Assembly: GCA_037013685.1 (NCBI GenBank)
Contig: CM072886.1
Coordinates: 22,513,080-22,577,079 of the forward strand
DNA: 64,000 nt
Reading direction: 5' to 3'
Source of the DNA: Acridotheres tristis
Taxonomy: Eukaryota > Chordata > Aves > Passeriformes > Sturnidae
Part shown: positions 51,261 to 64,000 of the stretch, piece after piece
How the letters are laid out: each line of letters opens with the position of its first letter
Position numbering within the stretch: position 1 is the stretch's first letter
Translations under genes and position numbers: made by a program
The notes under the pieces: model-generated
Database searches by the model: none
Told to the model about the DNA's origin: nothing
The model's input: only the letters and a program-made list of their open reading frames with translations

Positions 51261-54200
51261 CAGAGTACAAATTAAAGATGCTCCCATTCATTGGCAGTGT
51301 GTTTGCATCTGTTGTTAAGTTTTTCAGATTTTCTTTATAATGCCTTCCTCAGGAAATAGCTGTATTCCTTTTCAGAGTCCCTAATTTGCTCAACATTACG
51401 CCTGAATATTGATTTTGTTTAATTCAAATGAAAGGAGCCCAGATGTTATTCTGGACTACCAGCTATACATGGTGCAAGATGAGCCAGTCTTTAACGTAGC
51501 TCACAAACTGCTTGTTACAGACTCCGCATTTCAGTTTACATTTCGAATTTATGCTTGTGCCAGACCTACAGGATCTAAATCTAAGATGAACATCTCTCTT
51601 CTCGATTTAAGTAAAAACAAGTCATCTTCAAAATTTATACAACAGTATAAATTATCATTCATTCTTCAGTGGCTTAATAATCTAATCTATCTACACATGA
51701 GATTTAATCATGATGCCAACGAATTAAAAATAACAAAAGAAATAATAACCCTTCAGTCTACATAAAAAATATTCATTGCAAAAAATCAAGTGTACTGTTT
51801 GATACTCTGTACAATCTTATGTAGTTTTTTTAATGACTGCAATATCACAGCAGTTCCTGAGGTATTTAATTCAGCTTTTTAGAAGTTGTATAAAGTTCCA
51901 GTGCAAATTTGAGTACAAACTCTTGCTTCTTATAGCTTCATGGGAGAAACTAAGAATAACAAAGCAGCTGCTTGTAAAAGGTGACAGAAGAGGTCCTCTG
52001 TTTTGATGCTTATCATCAATCCAGGGCCTGCTGTTCCTGAACGACCTGCAGGTTACTCTACAGCCACAATTATTCTGGACGACAGTGGATGCACTGAAAA
52101 CTCATGTGCTGTTTGAGCCCTAATTAACCACTCAGCATAGGCTAAACCCTTGGGAATATAGGCAACCTGAAAAGCAGCAGCCTGACTGAGCGTAATTCTG
52201 AAGGGCCTAGCTGTCAGACACTGAAAAAGCAAGGTAAGGGGTCTTGCTAAAAGGCTGTAAATATACCTGAACGCTGATGACATTGCTACCACTTCCCAGG
52301 ATGGACCAATAGTGGCAGCACTTGAAAGGAGTCCAAAGCTGTGATGGTGATGGTGGAGGGGAGACAGAGCAACAGATGCAAAATATTTTGCTGTGGTTCT
52401 GGTACTGGCATCAAGTATTGTTGTAATGATTTGTGAGACACTGACACATTAAAGCCTTGTAAAAAAATACATTTCTATATTTCACAGATTGAGTTGGGAC
52501 CAAACAGTTTGCCTTTATCAAAGAAGGATCAAGAGATGACTTTTAGAAGGGAAAAGCTTCCACAGTTTAATAGTACCATGAATTCCATTGCTAAAGCAAA
52601 AGAGCACAAAACAGAAGAAAAAAAGCCTTAAGAAAAACAAAATGCTAAATTGGCTACAGTTGACAATACCAAACCTGCACAAAGTAAATATGCAGTATAT
52701 ATGTTAGTAAAAAGAGATGTTAATAAGAAAGTAAAATTTATTCTTTTAAATTTTTTTAATTGTGTTGTTCTAATGTATTCAGGGAATACTATTACTAAGG
52801 GAATCTACAGACCTTTTAATGAAACCCGCTATATATCTATGTATTAAACAGAAAGCAATTAGCAGACAAAGGAGTAAACCAGAATAAAGCAGTGCATGGT
52901 TCACTCTCATGTCCATTTGTTTATATCTGGGTTTATTATTATGTATCATTTCTTAAATAAAAAGTTCTTTTCTCTCTAAATCACATTATAAAAAGGAAAT
53001 CCTTGGTAAGAAAATGAAACCAACATCACTAGGAAATAGGGTGCAAACTTCTACCAGTCTGTTTATTGCTATAACAGCATGGTCAGTTGACATGACACCA
53101 CAAGCTTTGAGTGGTACTGTATGAAATTTCTGTAGACCTGTCAGTAGGAGAACACATTTTTGAAGTCAGAGTACCAGCGTGCAGAGTAAACTTGTCATAG
53201 ATCTTGATCTTGCATGATCCACCAGCCCTGAACTAGCAAAGAACTTACGCTGCACTAAACTTCTGGCATGCAAAACACCTGGGTGATTTGCAAGTATATA
53301 CATCACCTAAAGCTTCATCTGCCTCATCTGCCTGGGATCTTTTCTCTTTCTTATACTTAGCCAGTCATTACCTGGATAGAACAATGCAAACCCCTGTCTT
53401 CCATTTAAACAGCAATCTGGTTTTTAGCCATGCAGTGAGAACTCTACAACTTGGGGTTCAACATGCATGGTCCCCTTTTGCATTTAAGCATCCTTATCCG
53501 TACCACAATCTCTCCTTCCTAACTTTTTAGTTACCCTCAATTCCTGAATATGGGCATTCATCTCTGCAAACTATGGTCATGAGGTATTCTAAGGCATTCA
53601 TCACATTACTTTTTTGTCCTTAAATGCTGTAATCAACAAACTGTGAACTGCTGTTTTCCAAGTCTTAACCAGGGGGACTAGAAAACAGCAACAGATGTGA
53701 ATAATTCTTGTTATCTTAAAAATGGAAACAGCAATTTAACACCAGATATTTAAACTCCATGAAAACAACTTTTAAAAAATGTCTACATCTGTTCAAAGAA
53801 TCTGTTTATGTATTCACTAGAACTGCTCCAAATTTCCTGAAAATGGATCAGACATATCTGCCCACTTTCAACAAAAGTGGTTAGGTGGTGAATGCAGTTG
53901 CCACATTCAGGATTATGTCAAGTGAAAACCCAAAAGGTGTCTTACACTTTGTGTGCTGCTTTCCACAAATTTGACCTGCATGAGGTTATATCACATAAAA
54001 GCAGAAATGCAGTTCACAATGCCTTGTATACACGTGCTAAGGAGAGTGACTTACATCAGGCTGTGATGCCAAATGTATTCCCAGTAACACTTCTGTATAC
54101 CGTGATGCCAGTGGCACCATGAACTTCAGACAAAGGGAATTCCTCATTTACTTCAGCAAAACCTGGAAGGGAGCACTGTGAACTCAAGCAACCTTCCAGC

Positions 54201-55704
54201 AGCACTGTACTGTGTCCCATCACCACTACTCCACGTGCTATGAATGACATCCCATCTGCCCAAAAGTAAACAGCACTCAGCTGATTTCCAAAAATCAAAA
54301 GACAAAGGCAATTGCTCTCATGGCTAAGAAAAACAAACAGGATCTGGCCAGATTTTGGGAGGAAACCAGATCCATACACATAAACCTTGCCCTTTTAAGT
54401 TGCATTGTAAATGAAAAACTGAGTGGCAGAGTAATAGATACCTTTAAGAGAATAAGCAAAGAATGAGATGGTATTTATTCTAAAACCGAAGCATCAAAAC
54501 TATGGAACTACAAAGTACCTAGATTCAGCCGATGGCAGATTTAAAGCTTACAAGAAAACTTCCAACTTCATTGAACATAGCAGTCTTTGCTACCCATCAT
54601 CAGACAGGTCAAACGCCATCCATCTACACCACAGCCCTGCACAGCTTGTGAAGCAACGAGCTCTCCTCTGGGCTTCCATGGAAGAGATACAACTCCTGTA
54701 ATGGAGCCTGGAGCGGTTGGTGGTTAGCTCGAACGCGTCATGTAGGTGTTCATTTATTCAGGGGAAAGAAGTTGACTGAATTACCTGGGGGAGGGTACTC
54801 TCTCTCCCTGCTTGCTATGGAAGATGCCTAAATGACTAACTCAGACAAGATGCTTTAATTTAACTGAATTTAGAAGAGATTACTCTTTTCCATAAAGATT
54901 GTAACTGATCAGTTTTACTTGGTGGGATTACAGATTCTGTTCAGTTCATTTCTGAAGTTATTTTAAAATATTTCTTCCATGTAGAAGTTAAAACAAAGTA
55001 AGAGAGAAGTAAAAAAAAAAAAGAACATGTACTAAAACCACCTCTGCCCTATCCACTCAACCCTCAAAGACCTGGATCAATCCTAAATAGCTCAGCATAC
55101 ATGAGCCTTTACCTAGGCCTCATGAAGTCAGTACATGTATTTAACTGGCTTTGGCGTAGGTCCAGAATTGCCTTTAATTTGAAAGTGAATTTCACCTGTG
55201 ACAAACTTGCAGGATTGAGTTTAATATTCCTGTTCTGAAGAACAGAAACAAATGGGACTAATAAATCTTCAACAGAAATTTACAAGATTCTTCTGACTTA
55301 ATAAATTTAGCTGGGGGCAATTGCTCTTAAAACACTCCATACATAAAAAGGGATCCTTTTTTCCATTAGCATGCAAATTCCTTACATGTTTCATCAGAAC
55401 TACATCTTGCAAGTGTTTTAAGAGGTGGACATCATAGTGATCTTTTTCCCATTCATGGCCACTCATATGTGGCCATGCAAGCTCCTTGCCTGTCCTGTAA
55501 TTTCTTCTATCAAGCCATCTTTTCCAAAAAGTTAATTCACAGCACAAGTAAAATACAAAAAAAGTATCTATTTTTGTAAGATCCTCAGGTGCTGTCATCC
55601 TCCAGTTCTTAAGGTAGATGTCTGATACAAGTTTCCTCTCTTTCTAGCCAGTTTACATGGCAGAGTGAGCCAATCATTTAAACACTAATGCACATGGAGT
55701 GAAG

Positions 55705-55755
55705 TATTCTACAGGTTATACTGTAGAATAGTATTTCCTTTAAGTATTTCCTTTA
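55705..55755. repeat. Small hairpin followed by a 13-bp tandem duplication
   Basis: tattctacag and ctgtagaata form a perfect 10-bp stem with a 6-base loop. The next bases are two exact tandem copies of agtatttccttta (55730-55742 and 55743-55755). Confidence 0.85.
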
Positions 55756-58700
55756 AACTCTTGCACACATATGTAAAAGAAAACAAATTATAAATTATTT
55801 GAAGAGTTTGGCAATGAAAATGAGGTGTTAGTAGCATTTTGAGCTGGTAATAAATTTTGTTCGACTGTTTTATTACTACAGGGCAAAGGCAACTATTTCT
55901 TTTGGGGTGTCTTTCAGCAGATGAGATGAAGGCTTACATTTTAATATATGGGTAGTTTTGAAATAAATTCAGTATTTTGTAAATTATAGTTTATGTCAGA
56001 TGTAAACACATGGCAAAACTGCATTTTTATTGTTTTGCATACATAATCTTTCACATTCTGAAAGAAATGAGCAAACTGTAATAAATCTCACAAAAAAAGG
56101 TCTAGTTCTTGGAGCACTAAAACATTTTTATGTGTAGGCAAATGAGAACAAGGTCCATGTACCCATGGTGGTGCCATCAAAGCAGGATGTGCTCTGTGAT
56201 GCCCAGGCAGAGCTGAGGGAGGCCTGAGCACATCAGAGCCCATGGCTGAGGCTCTGGGGGCCAGCATGGCTTTGTGGCTGCCAGCCAACTCACGGCATCA
56301 GCCGAGTCGGGAGGTATCTGCCTGGGAGTGAGGCAGGGATGGCTCCAATCTGCTTGCAAATGCTACAAGGACTTACAAAGCAGTGGACATGGATTACTTG
56401 AGATCATAGAAAGTCAGTGAAAGCCCTAATTTGCCAGGAATTATCCCTTCAGGTCTGTCCTGTTCTTACACTATTCCCTATACCAGTAACTACCTTTCTC
56501 ACTTCAGAGTTTAAATACTGGGTGAGACAGAAATTGTTCTAACCCTTTATAAGCCATATATTAATTGTTTTATTAACGTAAATATTTTCATTTCAAGAAT
56601 GAGTCAAGAGACAAGGAAGGCTGGAGGAGTTGCTCCTCATTATTTTCTATATTTCATCCTAAAACTCCACAACCACCCTATTTACCTCTGTTGGGAAAAA
56701 TAGCACAAAAATACCACAGCTGATGGTCTTGAGCCTTTGTAGAGTTGACTAAACAGGCAATGCTACACACCATACATGCCCCACAGAACCACCACAGTCT
56801 ACAAATGCCTTTTCTGTGGTCAGCCTGCCCATTCCAGTGACACACTAGTATTTTTTTCCTAATCTTCACCTTTTCCCCATCTACCAGAAACACTTACTCC
56901 TCTTAGTTCTAGTTTAGTGCTTCTGTTTATCTTCAACTTTAAAAGCAGTCAAGGAAAAGACAAATTGTCACAAATGTGAAAAGCATGTAATCATATTGGA
57001 CATCATTAGAAAATCAGAATTCAGTTTTTCATGTGAATAATCTTCAGGATACACCACAGGTATTTAATTATGGTGTCACTGAACTACCAATGTTATCAAC
57101 TGCTGTATCATATAACTTCTGAATTTTTGTGTGAGTGAACAGTTACCAGTGATATTTGCCTACAAAGATAATTTTTTTACTAACATGTCCAATACACAAT
57201 GGAATAGAAAGAGACAGGAAATAAAATCAGATTTTAGGACTCAAAGACTAATTAAATGGAATAGATACAGGGAACATATTAAGAGAATGTACGATCTTAC
57301 ATAGTAAAGATGGGGCTCCATTAATTGCATGGAGGAAAAAAAATCATAAAACTTTCAAGGTAAATTAAGTGATTTAGGAACAAATGTCCCAAATTACAAA
57401 ATAATCTATGCATTTAGGGTAATCAGTACATTTGGGAATCACTTGTTGTCCAGAGTCTCAAAGATTCTCGATGACTTCTCAATGATTTTCGATTAGTATC
57501 CTAACGCCTAAATCACAATACAGGATTGGAAGAAAAAAACTGAGTTGTGTGCACTAATAAGCAGTCTCACAACACATTTACATTGAGAATGTGTAGATAC
57601 TACAGGTCACAAGATGCCTCTCACTCTTCCTCAGCAGATGCAGAGCTAGGAAAGCTCCAGCCCTGGTGCACGCTCGTTTGAGAGCCTTACCATCACCCCA
57701 AGTCCCTGAAGCAGTAGGATATTCGTGAAATAAAACTCCTAAGTTATTCCAGGAAGCTGACCTCTACCATTTTACACAGGATATTAAATAGACCCCAGCT
57801 GTCTCCACTTAGAAGTGACTTAGTTCATATGTTTTAAAAAGGTCCCTTCAGCTGCATTCTGAGTTACCACAGAACTGAAGTAACTTTCTGAGAATAAAGA
57901 CAAACTATCCGGTGATTCTCCTTATCTACTTTTCATGCAGGCATATCTCGGTTTTCAACCATCAGAACCGGCATCTGGATATTCTAATATAAGAATCTGT
58001 GTCTTGATTATGAAAATATTTGACTGACAAATAGCTGTCTCAAGTCCATTGGAAGAAACATACACAGTAGAGCTTTATTTTTTGCTAAATCCAGGTAGAC
58101 ACAGCAGTCCTCATGTCTGTGGAGGCTCCTGTATGCAAACACTTCTGGTGTATGACTACGAATCTAAACTCAGTACAGTTCACACAATTTCACCACAGAA
58201 GGCAGAGAAGTGACACGGATTTAGATATTTCAAAGCAAAAGAACACTTTTTCAGGCTTGTGAAAATAATAGTGATCAACGTATTAGAAGAGTCATGATAA
58301 CTCATGTCCATTGAGAAGATTTTAGTTTTATTTCAAGAACTCAACCGACTTTTAAAAAACCCTCCATTTAAAAGCTGACAAATGTTACTGCAAAATTTTT
58401 ATATAAAGGATGTGTTCTGGGATGACTGAGTTCTTAAACTGAGTGACTACTGCTAATTAGGGATGGCAATTTCATGCTTGAAAGAAGAAAGATTAAAGTG
58501 ACCTTGAATTTTGCAAGATCTGAAAACTTAATAAAAGTGAATAAAGCAGATAGATAATCACATCATCTAAACATTCTCTAAAGCCCTTAAAAATATATAT
58601 ATTTGTACTGCAAACAGGAGGAGAAAAAAGACATCTATCAAAAAACCCTGGTTGTGCTGCTTTTAAACGTTAACATTCCCTGTTCAGTTGCATGCTGCCC

Positions 58701-60228
58701 AGGTGAGGTTAAGCCAATAGATGCCAAAAGATGCCTGGGCTCTTTGCCACTGACATTAGGATTTATAATTTTTATTTACTCTTTCCAGAACACATTTAAT
58801 AAAATGTACTATTTTATTATACTTAAGAGTGGGATGGAGTTTCAGTTCAATCTTCCAATTTTCAGTGTCATGTAACTTTCTAAAAACCATTAGCTTTTGG
58901 GATGGCTTGTTTCCTGGCTTACCCTCATACCCTTTCTATTTTTTCTAAACTTTTAAAAAGAAAACTGCTCTCACATTTTTAAAGCACAGGCAATAAACTA
59001 ACTGCAGTCCCCTATGTCTAACAATACTAATCCATGTTACAAAATAGTAATTCTCAAGCTAAATCTTGACATTTTCACGGTTTTCCTTTTCCACATATAC
59101 CCACATGCGTAATATGCATATCCAAACAGCTTAATAGAGATTATTTACTTTACTATTACTGTATTGTCTCAGTAGTTCCATAATAAAACTGTTTTCAAGC
59201 CTGTTATGTCAAATTATAAAACACACAACATAAAAAATCATGGAGGAGAATCTTTTAGCAGTACTGATTGACTGATTTTCATTTTTTAAAGCTGTTACTG
59301 AGCAATGTGGGCTGACACGTTTTGAAAAATAGAAATTCCCCCAAAATTATTCCAAGAAACAAAAGTATAGCACCCCTCCCTTACAAAAACTCAGGTCTTG
59401 GATGATTGAGACTGGAATGTAAGTTAGACACCAGAGTATTCCAACAATTTACAACTGTACAATTATGCAATTTGCCCAAAATTAAATTGAGGCAATGAAA
59501 CTATGTGCAGCATCAATTTTTTTCAATAATGACATAATAAACCCACTGTATGAGATCAGTATGGCAGAGTGAAGAGTAATGACAGAAAGAGAAACCACAA
59601 CTGAGAAAGCTTTGAAAGGTGCCTTAAACTACTTGTAGACCACATGAGCAGCCATCTCCAAGACACTTCGTCAATTACTTTTCCTCTTGTGAAACATGAA
59701 CAATTTTTGACCAAAATGGCTTCTGCTGGAGCTTAAAACTGGCTCCAGGGTAAGCAGGCAATGCCCATCCCTTCCAGCTATCAGTTCCCTTTAGCACTTT
59801 AATACCAAACACAAACCAGAAGCAGATTGTCTGAAGCCAGTAAATTTCACAGAAACCCATATTCTTCTATTAGATAAAGTGCATACTTTTTGCTAAGCGA
59901 TAAAAACAAGTGCCTTGAACAAGCCTTGATTGATTACCAACAATCCACATATGACAGACTTTGGTTAAAAAAAAATTTCCCCTAAAATACTCATTTCATC
60001 TTCATCTAAATTCTCATAGTACAAGTACCCTCTGATTTCAATACCAACTTTTTTTTCTGCCACACCCAAAATAATTTCCTATTTGATTTTGTGACATCTG
60101 TTATTTACTGTACAAACTCTCTACTAGCACTTCCTTTATTCTACTAGCACTTTTCACCTTCAAACTTTACTGACTGGCATTAATCTCACTAAGACCGAGC
60201 AAGCTACAGTTAGGGGGCCACTCTACAT

Positions 60229-61040
60229 TAGAATCATAGAATGGTTTGGGATGGAAGGGAACCTAAAGATCACCTACTCCCAATCCCCCTGCCCTGCACC
60301 TTTCACTAGACCTGGTTGCTCAGCTCCATCCAGTCTGCCCTTGAACACTTCCACGGATGGGACACTCACCACTTTTCTGGGCAACCTCTTCAGTCACTCA
60401 CCCACCCTCACAGTAAAGAATTCTTTTCTGATATCTAATCTAAACCTACTCTCTTTCAGTTTGAAGCCATTCCCTCTTGTTCTGTCACTACAAGCCCTTA
60501 TAAAAAGTCCCTCTGTTTCATTCTTGTAGGCTCCTTTCAGGTACTGGAAGGCCACAAGTAGGTCATCCCAAAGCCTTCTTTTTTCTAGGCTGAACAAACA
60601 CAAATTTCTCAGCCTTCTCTCAGAGGAGATGTGCTCCATCCTCTAATCATCTTGGTGGCCCCAACAGGTCCATGTCCTTCCTGTGCTGGGACCCCAGAGC
60701 TGGGTGCTGTGTTCCAGGTGGGATCTCTCTCACCAGAGCAGAGCAGAGGGGCAAAACCTCCCTGCCCTGCTGGCCACGCTGCTTTTGGTGCAGCCCAGGA
60801 CACGTTTGGCTCTCTGGGCTGTGAGTGCACAGCTGGGTCATGTCCAGCCTCTCATCCACCAGCACCCCCAGGTCCTTCTCCACAGGCTGCTCTCAATCCC
60901 TTCACTCCCAGCCTGTGTCAACACTGGGGGTTGCCCTGACCCCCAGTCAGGGCAGCACTTGGTGCAGGACCAGCACTTGCTCTTGTTAAGCCTCACAAGA
61001 CTCCCGTGGGCCCACTTTCTCAAGCTTGTCCATCAGGGCT
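60229..61040 (-). mobile_element. CR1 LINE fragment, longest copy in the window
   Basis: The plus strand starts with agaatcatagaatggtttgg, typical of an inverted avian CR1 3' end. Reading on the minus strand, broken ORF2 pieces appear: EKDLGVLVDERLDMTQ within 60647-60883, and LRNLCLFSLEKRRLWDDL, then SDRTRGNGFKLKE and RFRLDIRKEFF within 60394-60639. The ORF is frameshifted. Around 60651-60668 a short stretch present in the 43.6-44.0 kb copy (between the ggcgacc and ccaacagg motifs) is missing. 5' truncated near 61040 (approximate). Same orientation as CDK6. Confidence 0.93.
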
Positions 61041-63027
61041 TCCTCTACAGTCAAAATGAGCATTTCCAGAGAGCAATTCATTGTACTCCAGCACGGGCAC
61101 AGAGGGTGAGTGGGATGAATTATTCTCTTAAAGCACATGCTCACTCTGCACTCACTATGGGGGGACCTTAAATGACTAGGATGGAGTACACCTTAAATAT
61201 TCAGATGATTAAAGTGTCTACTCACAATTACCTCACATCTCTATCTTGTTATGCATGGCTAGGTGTAGCTTTTGTGAATCCAGCAGGACACACAGGAGCA
61301 CGGCCATAAAAAGGGTGAAGAAATTCTGCTGCCCCCCATTCCTTCAGAGAGTTTAAGAATCCAATACTCTTAAAGTGTCCTGCTGTATCTAGCACCCAGG
61401 AAGAGGATATAGATCCAAACAGCAGCCAGGATTTCAGTGACTGGAGAGAGTATGATGTCAGGGAATGGTGTATGGCCCAAGTGACAAAAACTATGCTGCT
61501 GTTTTAAGTACCCACCATTTCAAATCTAAGCCTTTTCATATCATTCCTCTTGACTGCTGAATTTTTGTTTACTTCTTGTTTCTTAATCTCTTTCTAAAGC
61601 CTATTGTTACTATGTCAAGTTTGGGAACCATCCCTTTTCCAAAAATGTCAGACTTAATTACTGTGGCCACTATGACTGTGTGTCTTGACTATTAGAATTT
61701 CTTAAATCAGCTGTTGCAAGTTACTTCAGGCTGTGCAGAGAGTGATCTTTTTTGTAGGAGGAGGAAGAGTTACAATTGATTTTATTTCTAAGTTTTGTTT
61801 TTAAACCTTGTCTGTTTGTCTTTAAACTTAGTCTACCATGGTTAAATTGTGCTTTAGGAGTATTTTCGTGAACTTAGTTTAGTTTACAGCTTCTTCCACA
61901 ATCATAGGCTCAATATCCTTTCGCTGATGTACAGGACAGCAAAAGACTATTTGCTTTTCATGACTTAAGCTTTACTTCTGCAGAATAGTCTTGTTCACTC
62001 TCAACTTTGGCTTACTGCAAACCAAGCAGTCTTTGAACTGTATTTTCTTACAGACATCACCAATACCCTTTCGATTTGGGTATTTCAATATACTTTAAAT
62101 GTCTTCTAAGAAAACTCCCTCATCAGTGTCATTCATCTGTCTGCCATTTATCTATATCCACAATTACCTTTCAGTTTTAGTCAAATTACCTGTCTCTTCT
62201 GTGCAAATCCTAACTATTCGTGTTCTTGTACTGCCATAATCCTCATTTCCAGTCTCATTTCTGTTTGTATTTTTTCACTTCTGCGCAAATATTTGCTAAC
62301 TGACATCCCTACATGATGTTTTAATCTGACCAAATAAAATTTGAAAGTAATAAAACCTTTCTGAGTACTTAAGAACAGGGGCAATATGAATAGTAAGCAA
62401 CAGAGAATTAAGAAATGCCAGGTAACAGCTTTTTTGTTTTAAACGATGCTACAAACATAAAGGCAGCATGATGAATGGGATTCTATGCAATGAGATAGAG
62501 GTGCTCAGTTCTGCAAAAGTATTAACTTGTCTGGGCCCTGCCATAAGTTTAATGAGACATATCATTCTAATTTTCAGACTACACTCATTGATTCCAACTT
62601 GTCTGCATATGGGTATTACTGCTTTGATCAAAACTTGTTGCTCAGCATTTTATAAAAAGGAGAGATAAACAGTGAGGCAACAAATTGATTAGAGATGTCT
62701 GCGAGGAAACCACAAAGATCAGTGGGTACGCCTATCTCCAATAACAATCTAGAAGGTTATCTAAGGATAAACAACACACTAATTAAACTGCAGCTGCTGC
62801 CTAATCTCTGTGTCATAAAGTTCACAAATACAAAGTATGCTGATAGATAAAGTCGGCAAAACGAGATTCACTTTATCATCTACTTCCTAGCACAGAGAAG
62901 TAATACAGGTCATTGACTTTTGCTGTCCTGAAGAACCTGGAAATCAGTAATAAAGGTTCTAGTGCTGTGTTAGTAACAGTAGACATAAATTTCAATACTG
63001 TACAGCAAAGTCTCTAACTGTAGCTCT

Positions 63028-63057
63028 AGAAGCGTTTGCATTAGAAGCATTTGCACT
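63028..63057 (+). repeat. 15-bp tandem duplication
   Basis: agaagcgtttgcatt is followed directly by agaagcatttgcact, a two-copy tandem repeat with two differences. Confidence 0.8.
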
Positions 63058-64000
63058 TGAAGGAGATGTACACTGCACTGAAATGACTTTATCTGTGATG
63101 CAACCTGGAGTCAAGAGATAACATTGTACAAGATGCTTAGGTGACAACACAGAAGCAGACATAGAGTGTTTCAGAGGACACATACTGAGTTAGACAGGAA
63201 TTATTTGTGATGCAAAAAGGGAGTGTAATTAGGAGTGAAACAAATGCTAAATCTACTTCAGTGAAAAATCTAATGAATTTTTATACCCCAGTTTGGTGAA
63301 CTCAGTAGTTGCAGCATCTAAATGGTAAAGTCTCAAATATGCATGCTTGACGGGACACCTTTGCACAGTCTGCCTGTGTTAATGCATTTTTGTTCACCTT
63401 AGCATTAGGACCTCGTGATTTGAACAATCACAGCTGTTTGAATCAGTGTACCTCGCTCAATTCCCCAGAAGAAACTTAAGCCCTAAATTTGCAACTCGAT
63501 TCTTGGATTAGCTGGAAGATGTGTAAGCAATTCTGCCATTAGCAGTAAGTGTTAGGCTGATGACACAGATGAACAGTTAAATATGCATATTGCTTTTCAG
63601 AACATAATGCAAGACGAAGCAGAAACTCTTCCCTCAGCTGTAACCCTCTGGTTAAAATACTGTATATATGATGATGCACTACCACAAAGTTAGGGCACTT
63701 AAATATCAGAACTGTATTTTCTAGAGAACACCAGCTGACTACAATTTATTCAGGGTCTGTCATTTATTATGAGACATATTTATATTCTAGACAACCATGA
63801 CAGCTTTTCTAGGAAAATTATGTGATCATCAGTGAGGGAAACTAAAAAGTAAAAATCATACAGAATACATAGTACCGTGAATGCTAAGTATCCAATTTAA
63901 TCTTCAATATGCTAAATAAAAAAACACCCCAATATATTTATTTAATGAGGAAAAGGGTAGAAAATCAAAACTCCAAAAGAGTGAATCTTACTGAGACTTA

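Larger units (their letters stand above)
44414..64000 (-). other. CDK6: CDK6 intron 2, 3' part (continues beyond the right edge)
   Basis: This is the intron upstream of the hinge exon. The exon carrying the start codon and the glycine-rich loop is not seen, so the intron exceeds 19.5 kb. Contents noted are a CpG-enriched block near 50.3-51.1 kb, clustered palindromes near 49.85 kb, a small GC-rich patch near 56.2 kb and a CR1 fragment near 60.2-61.0 kb. The rest is AT-rich unique sequence. Confidence 0.88.

Noticed and set aside
55269..55598. 109-codon minus-strand frame with several Cys and His
   Set aside because: Looked at as a possible zinc-finger or pseudogene fragment, but the Cys/His spacing matches no family I recognise and the length is compatible with chance.
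44414..64000. Search for the CDK6 start-codon exon (glycine-rich loop and PLSTIRE helix)
   Set aside because: No matching minus-strand frame was seen, and there is no promoter-type CpG island of the expected strength at a coding start, so it is taken to lie beyond the right edge.
1..64000. tRNA, rRNA, snRNA, CRISPR, prokaryotic operon or phage features
   Set aside because: None seen. Repeats are simple microsatellites or retroelements without spacer arrays, and the sequence is vertebrate intron.

Overview
This is a vertebrate nuclear window, almost certainly from a bird (species not determined). It lies inside one large gene, CDK6 (cyclin-dependent kinase 6), transcribed on the minus strand. 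Two internal coding exons can be read directly. The one at 44278-44413 encodes the hinge and gatekeeper part of the ATP pocket, and the one at 18243-18410 encodes the HRD catalytic loop, the DFG motif and most of the T-loop. Both have the family-typical lengths (136 and 168 bp), canonical AG/GT splice sites and compatible phases. All the rest of the window is intron. The avian assignment rests on CR1 LINE fragments with the typical 3' end, an LTR-like repeat of a kind I know from bird genomes, and low overall repeat density.

Layout on the plus-strand axis (the gene reads right to left): 1-18242 is part of the intron downstream of the catalytic-loop exon. 18243-18410 is exon 4 (human-style numbering with a noncoding exon 1). 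18411-44277 is intron 3, about 25.9 kb. 44278-44413 is exon 3. 44414-64000 is part of intron 2. The start-codon exon and the exon after the T-loop are not in the window.

Intron contents: three CR1 fragments (about 551-1095, 43565-44042, 60229-61040), all in the same orientation as CDK6; one degraded LTR-like element (about 22620-23562) antisense to CDK6, interrupted by a roughly 290-bp GGGGA/GAAGA expansion; a second GAAGA tract at 11476-11610; an ATTC tetranucleotide array; TA/TG-rich tracts; and a strong palindrome at 38019-38150. I found no second protein-coding gene, no tRNA or rRNA, and no CRISPR or other prokaryotic system. Most open frames here are chance or repeat-derived.

Nothing here supports a wholly new biological system. 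The best second looks are the long hairpin at 38019-38150, the CpG-enriched block at about 50270-51110, and a reciprocal-looking residue pair in the kinase helix before the catalytic loop.
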